A stretch of DNA of 64,000 nt from Ectobius pallidus. Taxonomy: Eukaryota; Arthropoda; Insecta; Blattodea; Ectobiidae. The stretch covers positions 12,618,451 to 12,682,450 of the forward strand of contig CAXKWD010000011.1 of the NCBI GenBank assembly GCA_964059195.1. The letters are read 5' to 3'. Below, one piece after another: positions 44,336-55,394 of this stretch. Under the pieces are notes generated by a model. It was not told where the DNA came from. It did not search any database and saw only the letters and a list, made by a program, of their open reading frames with translations. Both the position numbers and the translations under genes were made by a program. Numbering within the stretch: the stretch's first letter is position 1; every line of letters starts with the position of its first letter.

Positions 44336-45437
44336 TGATTTTGGCTGGACAAAAATTAAGGTAAAAATACTGAAATTTAAATTTTTTATATATTAGGTTG
44401 ATACTTTGCACACAATTGTCATTGCGTTGTACCGTTTTGCAAGATATTTGCTTTCTTTTAAACTATTTTTATAAACAAAATATTGGATATTGCAAAAAAA
44501 CATCTTGCACAAGAATTATTGAGATAGGCTTAACGAAAGTGTTTTATAAGTTCCCTTAAATACTTATAACAACTTCCCAGATTTCTTCGGATCTGATTTA
44601 CAAAACTCATATAATAGTTTTTTTAAAATGGTTTCTTTACTTTACAACAAAATTTATTGAAAATTTTAAGAATGAATATAGAATATCAACTTTTCATAAA
44701 ATTCACCAGTGGATATTTTCAGACAAAATAAATGAATATGTGTAAAAAAATTCAATTTGGAAGTGATTCTGCGTTAAAGTATTAAAGTACTTAGAACTAC
44801 ACTTACATTATATTTTTAAAATCGCGGATAAGGACCTCTAAATCTTCTCCTCATAAAATACTGAAATACGAAAGGCAATATATGACAAAAGGATCTTAAG
44901 TTGGATTATAATTTTTTATTACTGCTCTGTCATATTACCCCTTTTCTCACCAGATCGTAACCTTAACCGAACGGCTGCTTGCTTCTAGCGGTGTCCATTT
45001 AAAGGTAATTTATCTATCCGATTAAGCATCTACTAAATGGCTGATGGCATAGAGAGTAATGATTTAACGATTTTCACTTGAAATTAATGCTGGTTGGAGT
45101 GTGTAGTGCACAACTATGCACTAATGAACCTAATGTAATCCTTCGTAACATTGTGTATTTAAAGGGATTATGTTTATATTGCCGGCCTAAGTGCACTAAG
45201 TCGCCATTTAACTCACGCGGCATTAATTGCTCTGGCCATGTGCTATATCGACAACAAATCGAAGGCAACATTCGGTACCAGGGAAGTGCATTACATCATA
45301 TCAATTATTATAACACCGCAGTTCCTGCAAGCAGTACATAACAAATTTAAGGGGAATCAATTGATTTTTCTATTAAAATTGGCATTTCATTTTTATTGTT
45401 GTATTTTCTTTTCTGGACTTTCCTCTTTAAAACGTTC
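44336..45437. other. Unassigned AT-rich stretch
   Basis: No gene or named repeat seen; frames at 45078-45456 have no recognisable content. Confidence 0.4.
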
Positions 45438-45439
45438 TA

Positions 45440-46102
45440 CGAGGCCCATTCAATAATTAAAGAGACAAACACTGACCTGGAGAAAAATTGTTTATTTTTA
45501 CAAAACAAGACTTTTTCTACTTTTCAACATAATCCCCATCAACATTTATGCATTTGTCTCAACGGGTTACTAGCTTTTTTATACCGGCTGCAAAGAACTC
45601 GTCTTGGTGTCGGAGCCAATTTCCCACAAATCTCTTGACATCCTAGTTATCCTGGAACTTCTTCCCACGTAATGCCTCCTTCAGTGGACCAAACAAATGG
45701 AAATCAGACGGTGCTAAATAGCACCTTCAACAGGCCGGCCAGAACGGTGTTCGTCGGTCACTGATTCTCGACCACTATTGTTCTACCCACTTATAAAAAT
45801 TTCCACGGTTCATACAACATTCACCATACACTTTAGTCATTTTAGAGTATATATTAGCTGGTTTTTTACCTTCAGCAATCAAAAAACGAATCACAGAACG
45901 TTGTGCAACCAATGTGGAATTTTCAAGAAGACCCGATGTCGTTAAACTTAATTTTGAGGTTATAAACAGAGGAATGTTGATCCATCAGCTGATTAGAACT
46001 CATCCCAGTGATGCCAACTTAAAATCCTAAATGTATCAAACTTGTACTCCCAATTGTCTTTTCCCCAGATCAATTTGTCTCTTTATTTATTGAATGACTA
46101 CG
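45440..46102 (-). mobile_element. Mariner deletion derivative, both transposase ends present
   Basis: Inverted ends CGAGGCCCATTCAATAATTA / CGTAGTCATTCAATAAATAA, continuing AAGAGAC. TA precedes the left end; the right TA appears mutated. On the minus strand the N-terminal helix-turn-helix is readable (VAQRSVIRFLIAEGKKPANI, then VYGECCMNRGNFYKWVEQ), and so is the C-terminus (LAPSDFHLFGPLKEALRGKK, then GIKKLVTR and KCINVDGDYVEK). The PSDFHLF segment includes the third catalytic Asp of the DD34D triad. The middle, with the first two Asp, is deleted, and stops are present. Full-length mariners are about 1.3 kb; this is 663 bp. Confidence 0.9.
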
Positions 46103-46423
46103 GATCACACATAATTGTACTGTAATTCTATCTATGTTATTTGTTTTATTTTTCTGAGGTGATCCAGATATGGACAGGGAAGTTTTAACTTCAAAGCTAG
46201 TTCTCCATAAGTTTACTGTCTTAAATATAAAATGTACCTTTTATTTGATTCCACTTAACCTACAAACTTGAAATTTTAAGGATTTGTTTGTTCAGATATC
46301 TTTCGTACACTGAAACAACATTTTCTGAATCGGTTAATCTGTGAATTATTTACAGGTCGTAAGTTACTTAAAACTGTTGTTAAAAATTGTTTATAAAGAA
46401 AAAATCACACTTCAGTAAATAAG
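46103..46423. other. Unassigned stretch
   Basis: Nothing recognised. Confidence 0.4.
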
Positions 46424-46535
46424 TAAATCCTAACTCCCTGGCGCTAATATCCCAGAAGGGACAAGACCTACCGCCCGACCGCTGCGTCATCTGCCATAGG
46501 CAGACGACAGGATTGGAGGGCACGTGGTCAGCATA
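46424..46535 (-). mobile_element. SINE family C, 3' fragment
   Basis: CCTGGCGCTAATATCCCAGA then CCGACCGCTGCGTCATCTGC and ACGTGGTCAGCAT match the tail half of family C. Confidence 0.78.
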
Positions 46536-47040
46536 TACTCTTATGAAAAATCATTGTTTCATTACTGACACATGGTGTGCTTCTAGAAACTATAAAAGGA
46601 TCAAGTGCCTTGATTAAGTATTTTTTTTTTAGAAAATGTACATTATAGTTATCATTTAAAGATACTAATAAATACTACAGTAGTAGTTTAAGTATTATAA
46701 AGTTAGGAGATTGAGTAATTCCTGCGGTGTATACAAGAAACAATGTATTTTTGGAAAAGCTATCTACAACAATTTCTGTTCCTTTCGTACAATAGAAACT
46801 CCTCTGGATGTGTCATCTGCTGTCAGAATGGGATACACTTGAAATTTATTGTTCCTTAAGGAATAACTATTATTAGCTACTCGAAATCCTTCATGCCTTC
46901 AATCCCAACAACTTATTTTTCCGTTTCTCTTTCCTCTCACTGCGTCAATAAGTACCCCTGCCATACAAGATCCACATATTCCTCGTCTTTTGCTGTATAA
47001 CTTCCTCGGATCTGGAGATGTTTCACTGATTGTGTCACGT
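46536..47040. other. Unassigned stretch
   Basis: Nothing recognised; minus-strand frames near 46900-47120 run into the hAT element and are not supported. Confidence 0.35.
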
Positions 47041-47489
47041 ATAGTAGGTAGAGGTGTACAAATCTGAATTTTAGCTTGCCCATACCCGCTTGAAGGCCAG
47101 GCAAGCAAGTTGCCAGCGTCATAGCTAGGAAGCAGGCAGGTTTCTTTAAGCTTGTGGGTCAGGTCAAACCCAGCCTAGGCAAGCCAGAATAAGCTTGCGA
47201 CATTCCTATCAGCTAACCAACTGTAGTTGCAAAATGTAGGTAATACTTTCTTGCTTTTCTACATGCTGGTAGAAGAAATTCACCATGCAGATAAATAAAA
47301 GGTGGATAAAGTATTAAAAATCGTTTTAGCGTCTTAACACAATTATTATTTTTATTATTAGGTAGATTTCGAAGAAAAGTCTACCTAATGACTTTCAAAA
47401 AATTCGTTCATATCTTTACGTTTCATGCCTCCCTAAGTACGAAACCACCGCCTGTTAAAAAATTGTGATATTTATATTTATATACAGTA

Positions 47490-47548
47490 TATGTATATGT
47501 ATATATATATATATATGTATATATATATTTATATATATACATATATAT
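47490..47548. repeat. (TA)n microsatellite
   Basis: TATATA/TATGTA tract inside the hAT element. Confidence 0.93.
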
Positions 47549-47559
47549 ATCTTTACACG

Positions 47560-48098
47560 CTAGCGGCCGTAATTTTCAAGATATTTGAATCAAATTTTAT
47601 TATGTTATTTCTAGGCCCAATAGTTCAGACAAGTTCGTTAATGAGCAAAATTGGCGCAAGAGGGTGGTCGGGGGAGGGGTTGAAATTTTAAAACATTTAT
47701 ATCTCGGCCCCTATGAAGTATAGAGGGAAACTTTGATTGAATAAATTAGAGTACTCCTTCTGGAGTTCACAGTGACACCAACGATTCGGGGGTTTTGGGA
47801 GTACGAGTGGGGATGGGGGTATGGGGATGGAAATTCGAAATTTTCGAAACTACGTCTTGTGGGGTATCGTTGAAAAGCTCTTGATGAGTACTCTACAAAT
47901 CAATAACTAGTTTCTTGATAGTTCTCATATAAGGCGAGATTTGAATGTTTGAAAAAGTTCTCTTTCCTTTTTTTGCAGTTATTATTGCGGGTTTGTCATG
48001 CCAAGGCTAAAGAAGAAGGGTGTTACGCAGCGACAGTAAATTAAAACAAAACCACTTCGAAATCTACCTCAGCTTGTAGGCTTGCCTAAAGGAATTTT
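47560..48098 (+). repeat. Dispersed repeat G, copy B
   Basis: Longer copy of the repeat at 25404. It adds about 110 bp upstream (GCTAGCGGCCGTAATTTTCA onward). Both copies end near GGCTTGCCTAAAGG, which may be the real 3' boundary. Contains the short frame MPRLKKKGVTQRQ ending in TAA. It is nested in the hAT element, so it is the younger insertion. Confidence 0.7.
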
Positions 48099-48765
48099 TT
48101 TATTGTTATTAATGATTTTATGATGTTTTCTCGAAAATGTTTGAAAACTTTTCCCATGCCGGACTAGTACCTTTGTTCATTGATAATTCAAACGTCCACA
48201 TTTTAGTTTCTCCTCGGCTTCCTTCAGGGTAAAATTCTCTAAACACATCTGAAGTTCCTCAACTACGTAACTGCACGACTTACCAGTGCACTGCTATACC
48301 CAGTTTCATATTCTTTCCGCCAGGCCTTGCAGTTTCCTTAGGTCCTGTGCAACCCACCAAGTTATGAAGAGCTTGTGACTCATAGTGACTATTTCTTTTC
48401 ATCGTTGTAATCTGGCTTGCTTTCAAGTCAAGCAAGTTAAAAGCTGTGACTGGTTGCAGAATTTCAAAGGGGCAGGCAAGCTAAAATCAGAATATGTACA
48501 CCTCTAATAGTAGGACACTACCTAAATTTAAATGAAAAATTAAAAAACACAATAATTTATTTTTGAACAGGACAATTGGCTAATGATTTTTTAAAAATTT
48601 TCCATTATTTTTGTGATCATATTGAATTTGTAAATTTTCCTAGGCAAATATCTTTGTCTTGCGTAAAATCTGAGTTTTGTAACTTTTTTCATTGCATGTT
48701 TATTGTAATTATTTCGCATTGTTCTGGTATTAAGCATTTTAAGTTCAATTAACTTAATGATTTAA

Positions 48766-49090
48766 AAAAGTAAGAGTAAAGTTTTCCCTATACAGGCCAT
48801 GGAGGCTCCAAGGGGTCCAGGAGGTTGAGGCACCTAGATTTTAGACATTTGGCGCATGGAGGTGGTAAGGTTATCAGCCTATCGCATCGGCCGCCTTTAC
48901 GCCCAGGATTGCTCCTGGTGCTCATTTCTGTTAGAAGCTGAGTCGACCCCAGTGCCACAGTGCCACCAGAAGGATTAAGCCGATTGAAAACTCCAGCAAC
49001 CCCATGGGGGACCGAACTCGCGACCTTCCCGCTTGTAGTGCAGCGCCTCAACCACTACGCTTTGGCGTACCCCCACCCCCACCCCCCAAT
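48766..49090 (-). mobile_element. tRNA-derived SINE, family B
   Basis: Minus-strand copy; the B box is degraded (GAGTTCGGTCCCC). An exact 12-base duplication TTAATGATTTAA flanks it (48754-48765, 49091-49102). A C-rich run lies at the head. Confidence 0.9.
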
Positions 49091-49126
49091 TTAATGATTT
49101 AAGTTATTTTAAATTCAAGCCATTGC

Positions 49127-49170
<44 letters not shown>

Positions 49171-49192
49171 TATTATTATTATTATTATAACA
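49127..49192. repeat. (AAT)n/(ATT)n inverted microsatellite
   Basis: AAT run followed directly by ATT run, so it is self-complementary and could form a hairpin. Confidence 0.95.
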
Positions 49193-49938
49193 ACTAAGTA
49201 ATAGTAATAATGATGGTGATGGTGATATTGAAGTCACATAGGACAAGGGGTTAGTTTCATCCGAATCGTTTTGCTAGGTTTCTGATGTTGTGTTTCGCAC
49301 GTTAGTAAAACGTGTGTACGGAAAGTACTATTTTTCGAACCATATTAAGGACCTAAACAAGCAGAAATTGACACGGTATGGCATGAAATATATTAAAAAA
49401 CTTTGTATTACTTGATAGGATAGAATAGTACAGTCAGGAAAGGGAGATCAGCTGAACATTTTGCAGAGGAACTGGAACCCGAGAAATCAGAGCAAGCGCG
49501 AGCATGTGTGTGTTTTTTTTTCTTGCACTGCGAGTTTAGCCATTATGTTATACATTATTTATTTTTAATTTTGTTTTTAAATGGGAAGGTTCGCCCGTCC
49601 CCGCACGCTGAATGTAGCAGCGGTAAAGAGATGTCATTTAGCTTGGAAGGAGGAGATACACTGCATTGCCAGTCGCCCAACTGAAAACACGAGATAAGAA
49701 CCAGATACCTGCATTGTGCCAATTGCAAAGATTGCATTACAATAGTCATGCGAATAATTAGCAACTCTGTCATCCCACAGCAGCATGTTCAGACAGAGAA
49801 GGAAAGTGTCAAAATTTGATACAAGAGAATAGACAAAATAGACTAAAATTTGAACGTTGGTTTACATCGAACGAATATTTTACGAAGGTAGATTTGATTT
49901 TTAAAAATCGGGATACAAAAGCGAAATCCTTATCGGTA
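49193..49938. other. Unassigned stretch
   Basis: No gene or named repeat recognised. Confidence 0.4.
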
Positions 49939-49946
49939 CCTATTAT

Positions 49947-50377
49947 TAGGGATGGGTCGATACAAGATTTTATCGGTACTCAATACCGATACATGATTTT
50001 TTCCCTCGATACTCGATACTTCGATACTCGATACTGTCAACATTTCTAGTTTCAATAAATAGGTACATTAAAAATTAAAAGTTGAGAGAACTTTGTAATA
50101 CCAACTAAATTAATTAAGTGTGCACATTTAATGAGACAAAATTTAATAAAATCAGTAGCTTATAATTATTTTTAAACTCTACATTAAAACTAAAGTTAGT
50201 TTTTGAAAGAGTCCACTTACAAGTTTTTGTTCATAAATACTAACATTCTCACTCAATTGCAGAATTGCCAAAGTATCGAAAAAGTACCGAGCGAGTTTTC
50301 TGAAGTATCGCTTGATGCCGATACCATGCAAGTATCGAGGGTATCGAGGTATCGAAAGTATCGAGAACCCATCCCTA
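49947..50377 (+). mobile_element. hAT-type MITE, TATCGA family, full copy
   Basis: Ends TAGGGATGGGTCGATACAAG and CGAGAACCCATCCCTA, exact 8 bp duplication CCTATTAT (49939-49946, 50378-50385), 431 bp. Subterminal TATCGA/TCGATA motifs cluster at both ends. Confidence 0.95.
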
Positions 50378-50556
50378 CCTATTATTTCTGAACAACCGTC
50401 TCTGTAAAATAAACTCGTCTCTGAATTTCTTTCTACATTTTCTTTCAAATAGAAATTTTTATGTTTTTCAGATTTCAAGTTAAAATAAGTCAAACAGGAC
50501 TACTATTGAATATTTAATTGCGTAGAATTTACAGGGCATCTGTAAGATTTTAATGA

Positions 50557-50687
50557 ATAAATATACTGCATTATTTCCAAATTTGCATTACCGTTTTTTT
50601 ACAAAAATAATTTTATATATATATATATATATAAAATTATTTTTGTAAAAAAACGGTAATGCAAATTTGGAAATAATGCAGTATATT

Positions 50688-50690
<3 letters not shown>
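50557..50690. repeat. Perfect 134 bp palindrome
   Basis: Arms of 67 bases with no mismatch and no spacer, centred between 50623 and 50624 in a TA tract. Arms contain TACTGCATTATTTCCAAATT and GCATTACCGTTTTTTTAC. A longer (TA)n tract follows at 50683-50732. Confidence 0.95.
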
Positions 50691-50728
<38 letters not shown>

Positions 50729-50732
50729 ATAT

Positions 50733-51055
50733 TGCATATAGCAGATTTTTAATAAAAAGGATAAAAAAGCTAAAATTTGAAGTTTTATACTTAGCTAAAT
50801 TCTATAAACTCTTCCTCTCGTAGAAATTTTGGGGTGTTGGTATGCTTTCACTAATGCCTAAGTACGAGTCCCTACGTCAAAACACAATCGTATTTCACGT
50901 TGCATCCGTAACTACTTTCTTACCGTTTTGTTAATGCGGGTAAGCTAATAATAATATTAATGATAAAATAATAACTTATTGTTGTTGTAATTTACAATAA
51001 TTGCTACTTCTGGCTGGTTGACTATATTGTTTTAAACTATTAGTATTGTATTAAC
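50733..51055. other. Unassigned stretch
   Basis: Nothing recognised. Confidence 0.4.
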
Positions 51056-51137
51056 ATAGTATCGAAAAAAAAGTATCGATCTCATCTATATAGTCATGTA
51101 TTTCGATATCGATACCTTATGAGTATCACGAGTATCG
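51056..51137 (+). mobile_element. TATCGA MITE remnant at LINE junction
   Basis: AGTATCGA repeats, CGATACCTTATGAGTATCAC and GAGTATCGA follow the order of the right part of the TATCGA MITE but are divergent. The remnant stops exactly where the R2-like sequence starts. Confidence 0.6.
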
Positions 51138-53190
51138 ACGGGGGTTTACATCTTCGCCCGGCACTTACATAAACACGTCAATTTTGGAAGCTGTTTTACA
51201 ACGTGTTCGAACAAACAGGGAAGACGCATGTGTTGTTTTTCTGGATATCCAAAAAGCCTTTGATAATGTCGGACATGACCATCTGAGACGTACTTTGGAA
51301 TCCCTCGGTGTTCCCACCAAATTATCTAACCTAATAATGGCACTTCAAGAAGGAAACATAACACAAATACAATCTTCCAAGAGAAAAACAAAACCCATTC
51401 AAATTAACCGTGGAGTGTTACAAGGGTCACCGCTGTCTCCAGCTTTATTTAATATTGCCACTGACCATATCGTGGAAGAACTATCAGAAAAACACTTAGC
51501 AGAAAAATATGGATACCTACTAGACAAAAAGCAACCTAACCTCACAATCATGAGTTTTGCTGATGATACGGTCATTTTTGGGAAAAATTCCGAAGCCGCT
51601 ATAGAACTGGTGAAGATAGCTATCAATAGATTCCAAGAAATTGGCTTATCCATCAATGCCTCAAAATCGGTATCCCTTACAATCAAGAAAGGCAAGCTTG
51701 TAGAAGAAGCACTAATCATCAATGAGAACACCAAAATTGAATCACAACGCAATGGTGAAGCTGTTCGCTATTTAGGAGTGAATTTCCTAAATGAGATTAA
51801 ATTAGATTCACAAGCTACGCTTGATAAATTACGCAATAAAATTGATACTCTCGCCGCTTCACCTTTGTTGAAGGCTGATCAAAAGTTCACCATCATGAAT
51901 ACATCAGTCTCACCTACTCTAATATATCCTCTACAAGTTACTCCACTTAATAAAATTCCGCAGCGTTTCCTACTAGACGCTGATAAAATTCTAAAAAGTG
52001 GAGCAAAGGAAATCTTGCAGCTACCAGCAGATGTTCCGGACCATATGGTCTATACCGACCGGAAATTTAAAGGCCTGGGTTTGTTCCGCGCTTCTTGGGA
52101 AGCCAAATTGCAGCATATAAACATATGCAACAAGCTCAGGCAAGCTAACAACGGATATATTAATGTCATCCGAAATCTGGATGAAGAATGTCAAAAATGC
52201 CTAAATGACCTAGATTTAGACATAAATGAACAAATTCAATCTCCACATGGTTCCCTTCCCAATGCTAGGAAGGTGCGGCAAATCCTAAGGGACAAGGAAG
52301 TCGAGTTGTGGGCCAAACTTCCACACAAAGGAAAAGGCGTAGAGCTGTTTAGAGAATATACACCGGCGAATAAATGGATGAGAGATCACCAAGGTTTATC
52401 CTGCGCCGAATGGAGAGAGGCTATAAAAATGACTGCAAATGTTTGTGCAGTGCGTTCCCTGCCGGGTAGATCCCAGGACAACACCCTCTGCCGGCGCTGC
52501 CACAGAGAGCATGAAACCCTTGCCCATGTCCTGGGAGCCTGTCCCTACGGGGAGGTACTGCGAAATCATCGTCATCACACCATCAGACATATGATAGCCA
52601 ACTCGATGAGAGATCATGGTTACTCGGTTTACGAAGAGGTTTCCGGTCTGGCCACTGATGGAAGTAATCGGCGTATAGACATGATTGCCTTTTTACCATC
52701 TAATAAAGCTGGATATATCCTGGATCCGACTATACGTTTCGAGACCCATAAGGGCCAACCCGAAGAAGTTGATGCCGAGAAGAAATCAATATATGAACCA
52801 ACCATTGATTTCTATAAGACTAAATACAAACTAGAACGTATCTCTGTCCATGGGCTGATGATCGGTGCACGAGGTACAATTCCACAACACCTCGTCCAGG
52901 TCTGGGACTCCTTTGGCCTTAAAAGGATACGTCTTCAAGATATGGCCATATCTGCAATACGTGATTCAATAGCAATACTTCGTAACCATCTCTATACCAG
53001 TTGAATTTATTTATTTATTCATTAGCATATATATAATAATATTATCATGTTTATATTTATGAATCGAATGTGTGTGTTCATTAATTTGTTTTATGTGAAT
53101 TTTTATTTTGTCATGTACTATGTTTCTACTGTTATACTTTGTCGTCATGGCAACCTCCTAATGGGGGAAGTTTCTCGAAATAAACTAAAC
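51138..53190 (+). mobile_element. R2-like non-LTR retrotransposon, 5' truncated
   Basis: Includes the coding frame described separately and a 3' UTR to about 53190 (GGCAACCTCCTAATGGGGGA then AATAAACTAAACAAC). The 5' end lies inside the reverse-transcriptase domain (FTSSPGTYINTSILEAVL precedes the called start), so the N-terminal zinc-finger/Myb region and the RT fingers are missing. R2-type elements normally insert at fixed rDNA sites; this truncated copy is outside rDNA. Confidence 0.85.
51184..53004 (+). CDS. R2-like reverse transcriptase plus restriction-like endonuclease
   Basis: 606 residues. RT motif A is FLDIQKAFD (Asp about 21), then GVLQGSPLSPALF at about 77-89 and FADD at 125-128. 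A CCHC motif with R2 spacing follows: CRRC at 436-439, His 448, Cys 453. A restriction-like endonuclease core comes next: RRIDM (Asp about 499) and YILDPTIRFE (Asp about 514), with a Lys-rich EKK segment downstream. This order RT - CCHC - endonuclease is diagnostic of R2-type LINEs, in contrast to the N-terminal APE endonuclease of the 10.1 kb element. The called start is a TTG; the frame is open upstream to 51094, so this is a truncated protein and not a true start. The frame is otherwise uninterrupted, suggesting recent origin. Confidence 0.88.
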   Translation: MEAVLQRVRTNREDACVVFLDIQKAFDNVGHDHLRRTLESLGVPTKLSNLIMALQEGNITQIQSSKRKTKPIQINRGVLQGSPLSPALFNIATDHIVEELSEKHLAEKYGYLLDKKQPNLTIMSFADDTVIFGKNSEAAIELVKIAINRFQEIGLSINASKSVSLTIKKGKLVEEALIINENTKIESQRNGEAVRYLGVNFLNEIKLDSQATLDKLRNKIDTLAASPLLKADQKFTIMNTSVSPTLIYPLQVTPLNKIPQRFLLDADKILKSGAKEILQLPADVPDHMVYTDRKFKGLGLFRASWEAKLQHINICNKLRQANNGYINVIRNLDEECQKCLNDLDLDINEQIQSPHGSLPNARKVRQILRDKEVELWAKLPHKGKGVELFREYTPANKWMRDHQGLSCAEWREAIKMTANVCAVRSLPGRSQDNTLCRRCHREHETLAHVLGACPYGEVLRNHRHHTIRHMIANSMRDHGYSVYEEVSGLATDGSNRRIDMIAFLPSNKAGYILDPTIRFETHKGQPEEVDAEKKSIYEPTIDFYKTKYKLERISVHGLMIGARGTIPQHLVQVWDSFGLKRIRLQDMAISAIRDSIAILRNHLYTS

Positions 53191-54142
53191 AACATTTTTA
53201 AACTTGATTCATATTGTACTGTAATGTAATTTCCTTCTATGATATATTAATGAATTTTATTCCACTAGTGCTGAAATATATGAAAATGAGAGTAGATATT
53301 CAGCCTCAAGCAGTAAAATATAAGATTATTAGAATCTATCAGAAAATCTGAAGCTGGAGACGTAGAAAATCACAAATTTAAATACAATTTATTGTTGATA
53401 TCACAGTGTAAGATACAACACGTTAATTATAAAATGACATTGTTCTTGGGTTACATATATTAGAGTAAGTAGGCCTATTTTATAGTAGAGTTATCCTTTA
53501 ACATGTCTTATAATCAATAAACTAGATAAGCAATAGTAATATTATATTAAAAAATTAATTAAAACAAGTTGAAAATCAACTAGTTATTTAGAAATTAGCA
53601 CAAATTAATAAAATTAATCTGTTGAATATCAACTAGTCATGAGATAAAATGAAATTACAATTAGTTCAAACATTTACATTTTTAAAAATTTTCATCCTTC
53701 TATATGCTTGTAAAATGATTTTTCAACCTTTTAATGTAAGAATTGTGTCAAAATATGGCATAAAAATATATTAAATGAATAAAAAGCAAATAAATAATAA
53801 ATCAATAAATGAAAGGACAGCGCTATGGATAGTAGTACTAATATGGGTTATGGGTTCATGGTTATAAATTGGCGGATGGATGAGGCAGAATAAAAGGACA
53901 GACGCACGACATCTAATCAAATCAACGCACGACGCAAATCAAACTTGCCGATGTGAGGCGTGTTAAAATCTATTCCCTGAAAAAATTACCCAACCGTTTC
54001 ATACTTTATACATTCCTTCTTTACGGTTATTCTAAAAGCGAAAAGTAGCAAAACTTTAGAGGATACAGGAAATGAAAAATCACTCTGAAAAAAGAGGTCC
54101 TTTTAAGGGTTACAGCTTGTGGGGAAAAAGGATAAGATCACT
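53191..54142. other. Unassigned AT-rich stretch
   Basis: No gene or named repeat seen. Confidence 0.4.
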
Positions 54143-54154
54143 GACATATCCAGA

Positions 54155-54329
54155 CTCCTCTCTCTCTCTCTCCTAACTCCGTGGCGCTAACATCCCAGAA
54201 GGGACAAGGCCTACCACCCGACCGCTGCGTCATCTACCATAGGCAGACGGCAGGATTAGGGGGCATGTGGTCAGCATGCCGACACCCACGGCAGTTAATG
54301 GTTGTTTCCATGACCGGAGTCGCTACTTC
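54155..54329 (-). mobile_element. SINE family C, 5' truncated, with duplication
   Basis: On the minus strand it starts in the body (GAAGTAGCGACTCCGGTCAT) and ends with a (GA)n tail. An exact 12-base duplication GACATATCCAGA flanks it (54143-54154, 54330-54341), so truncation happened during insertion. Confidence 0.9.
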
Positions 54330-54450
54330 GACATATCCAGAAGTTTTACAAAATCATGTGTAACATTTAGCCTAAACATTTAATCGGTAATAAAATAAAT
54401 TAGTAATTGATCCTCTTTCATCTTCATTTCCTTATTTCAATTATTATATT

Positions 54451-54917
54451 TAGGGGCGGATTTCTATGACCTAAAAAATAGGATATATGCATGCATTTAT
54501 GACCTAAAGAACATTAAAATATGACCAATAAAATTTAAAATATGACTTTACCACTTACACATTGAACATATATTTTTAAGTTCAATTACAATACATTTTA
54601 TTAAAATATAGTGTTAATTATTTAAAATATCTGTAAATTCTCAAAAAAGTATCATTTTAATGCAAAATCTACAAAATATTATATGAAACTTAAAAATTTC
54701 TTTAATATGCACACAAATATGCCAAAAATATGACATAAATATGCATATTCATACTAAATATGCTACAATAGTTGAAAAATTCCTAAATATGCAGTTATAT
54801 GCACAATAAAAGCTGTTCCATTTTTACCAGGATGCTTGGAATCGGGTTTAAATTAGTCGGAAACCTGAAATAATGCAAAGGGGAAAAGTATGACATGTCA
54901 TAGAAATCCGCCCCCTA
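54451..54917 (+). mobile_element. hAT-like MITE, ATATGAC family, solo copy
   Basis: Ends TAGGGGCGGATTTCTATGAC and GTCATAGAAATCCGCCCCCT plus A, flanked by an exact 8 bp duplication ATTATATT (54443-54450, 54918-54925). 467 bp. This copy defines the boundaries of the pair at 8394 and 9630. Confidence 0.94.
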
Positions 54918-54925
54918 ATTATATT

Positions 54926-55394
54926 CAATAACTTTTTAGGTCTATTCTCATATATTTTTACCAGCACCAAGAACAATCTTCAGGATTGAGAAGTAAGCAG
55001 ATAGAGCAGGATAATAGCCTACATCAACGACCATGATTCAATACGATGCATTTTCCTTCACCAGGAGCAACAACTATCACACATTTCTTTATTAAAGAGA
55101 CAGCTTGTATATAGGCGTGAGTTATTTATAAGCCATTTTGTTCGCACGGATATCGGGATTGCAGAGATTGATGGGCGTCACGTAACGCGTTCATCTCTCT
55201 GCTGTAATTAATAAATGAGCAGGGGCACAAAATGGCTGTCGCAAACAAGTAAACCTCTGAAACAAATTCAAAAATGTGATTCAGTGTTGATAACTCATCA
55301 TTCCACGTCACCTAAATAAATTGTTATCTATTAAAGGTGTTATAAATGCGTTGACCTGGGATCTGGACTGAGCTCCTTGTAATAAGAACTCTGT
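54926..55394. other. Unassigned stretch
   Basis: Nothing recognised. Confidence 0.4.

Larger units (their letters stand above)
47049..48506. mobile_element. hAT element, TAGAGGTGTACA family, with nested repeat
   Basis: Ends TAGAGGTGTACAAATCTGAA and complement of TCAGAATATGTACACCTCTA, continuing TTTAGCTTGCC on both sides, with repeated GCAAGC/GCTTGC motifs. An exact 8 bp duplication ATAGTAGG flanks it (47041-47048, 48507-48514). At 1458 bp it is larger than the other MITEs because of a (TA)n tract and dispersed repeat G inside. No transposase is recognised. Confidence 0.9.

Noticed and set aside
51399..51752. 117-codon minus-strand frame
   Set aside because: Shadow of the R2-like coding frame.
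51138..53190. rDNA-inserted R2 element
   Set aside because: Neither flank shows 28S rRNA sequence; the left flank is a MITE remnant.
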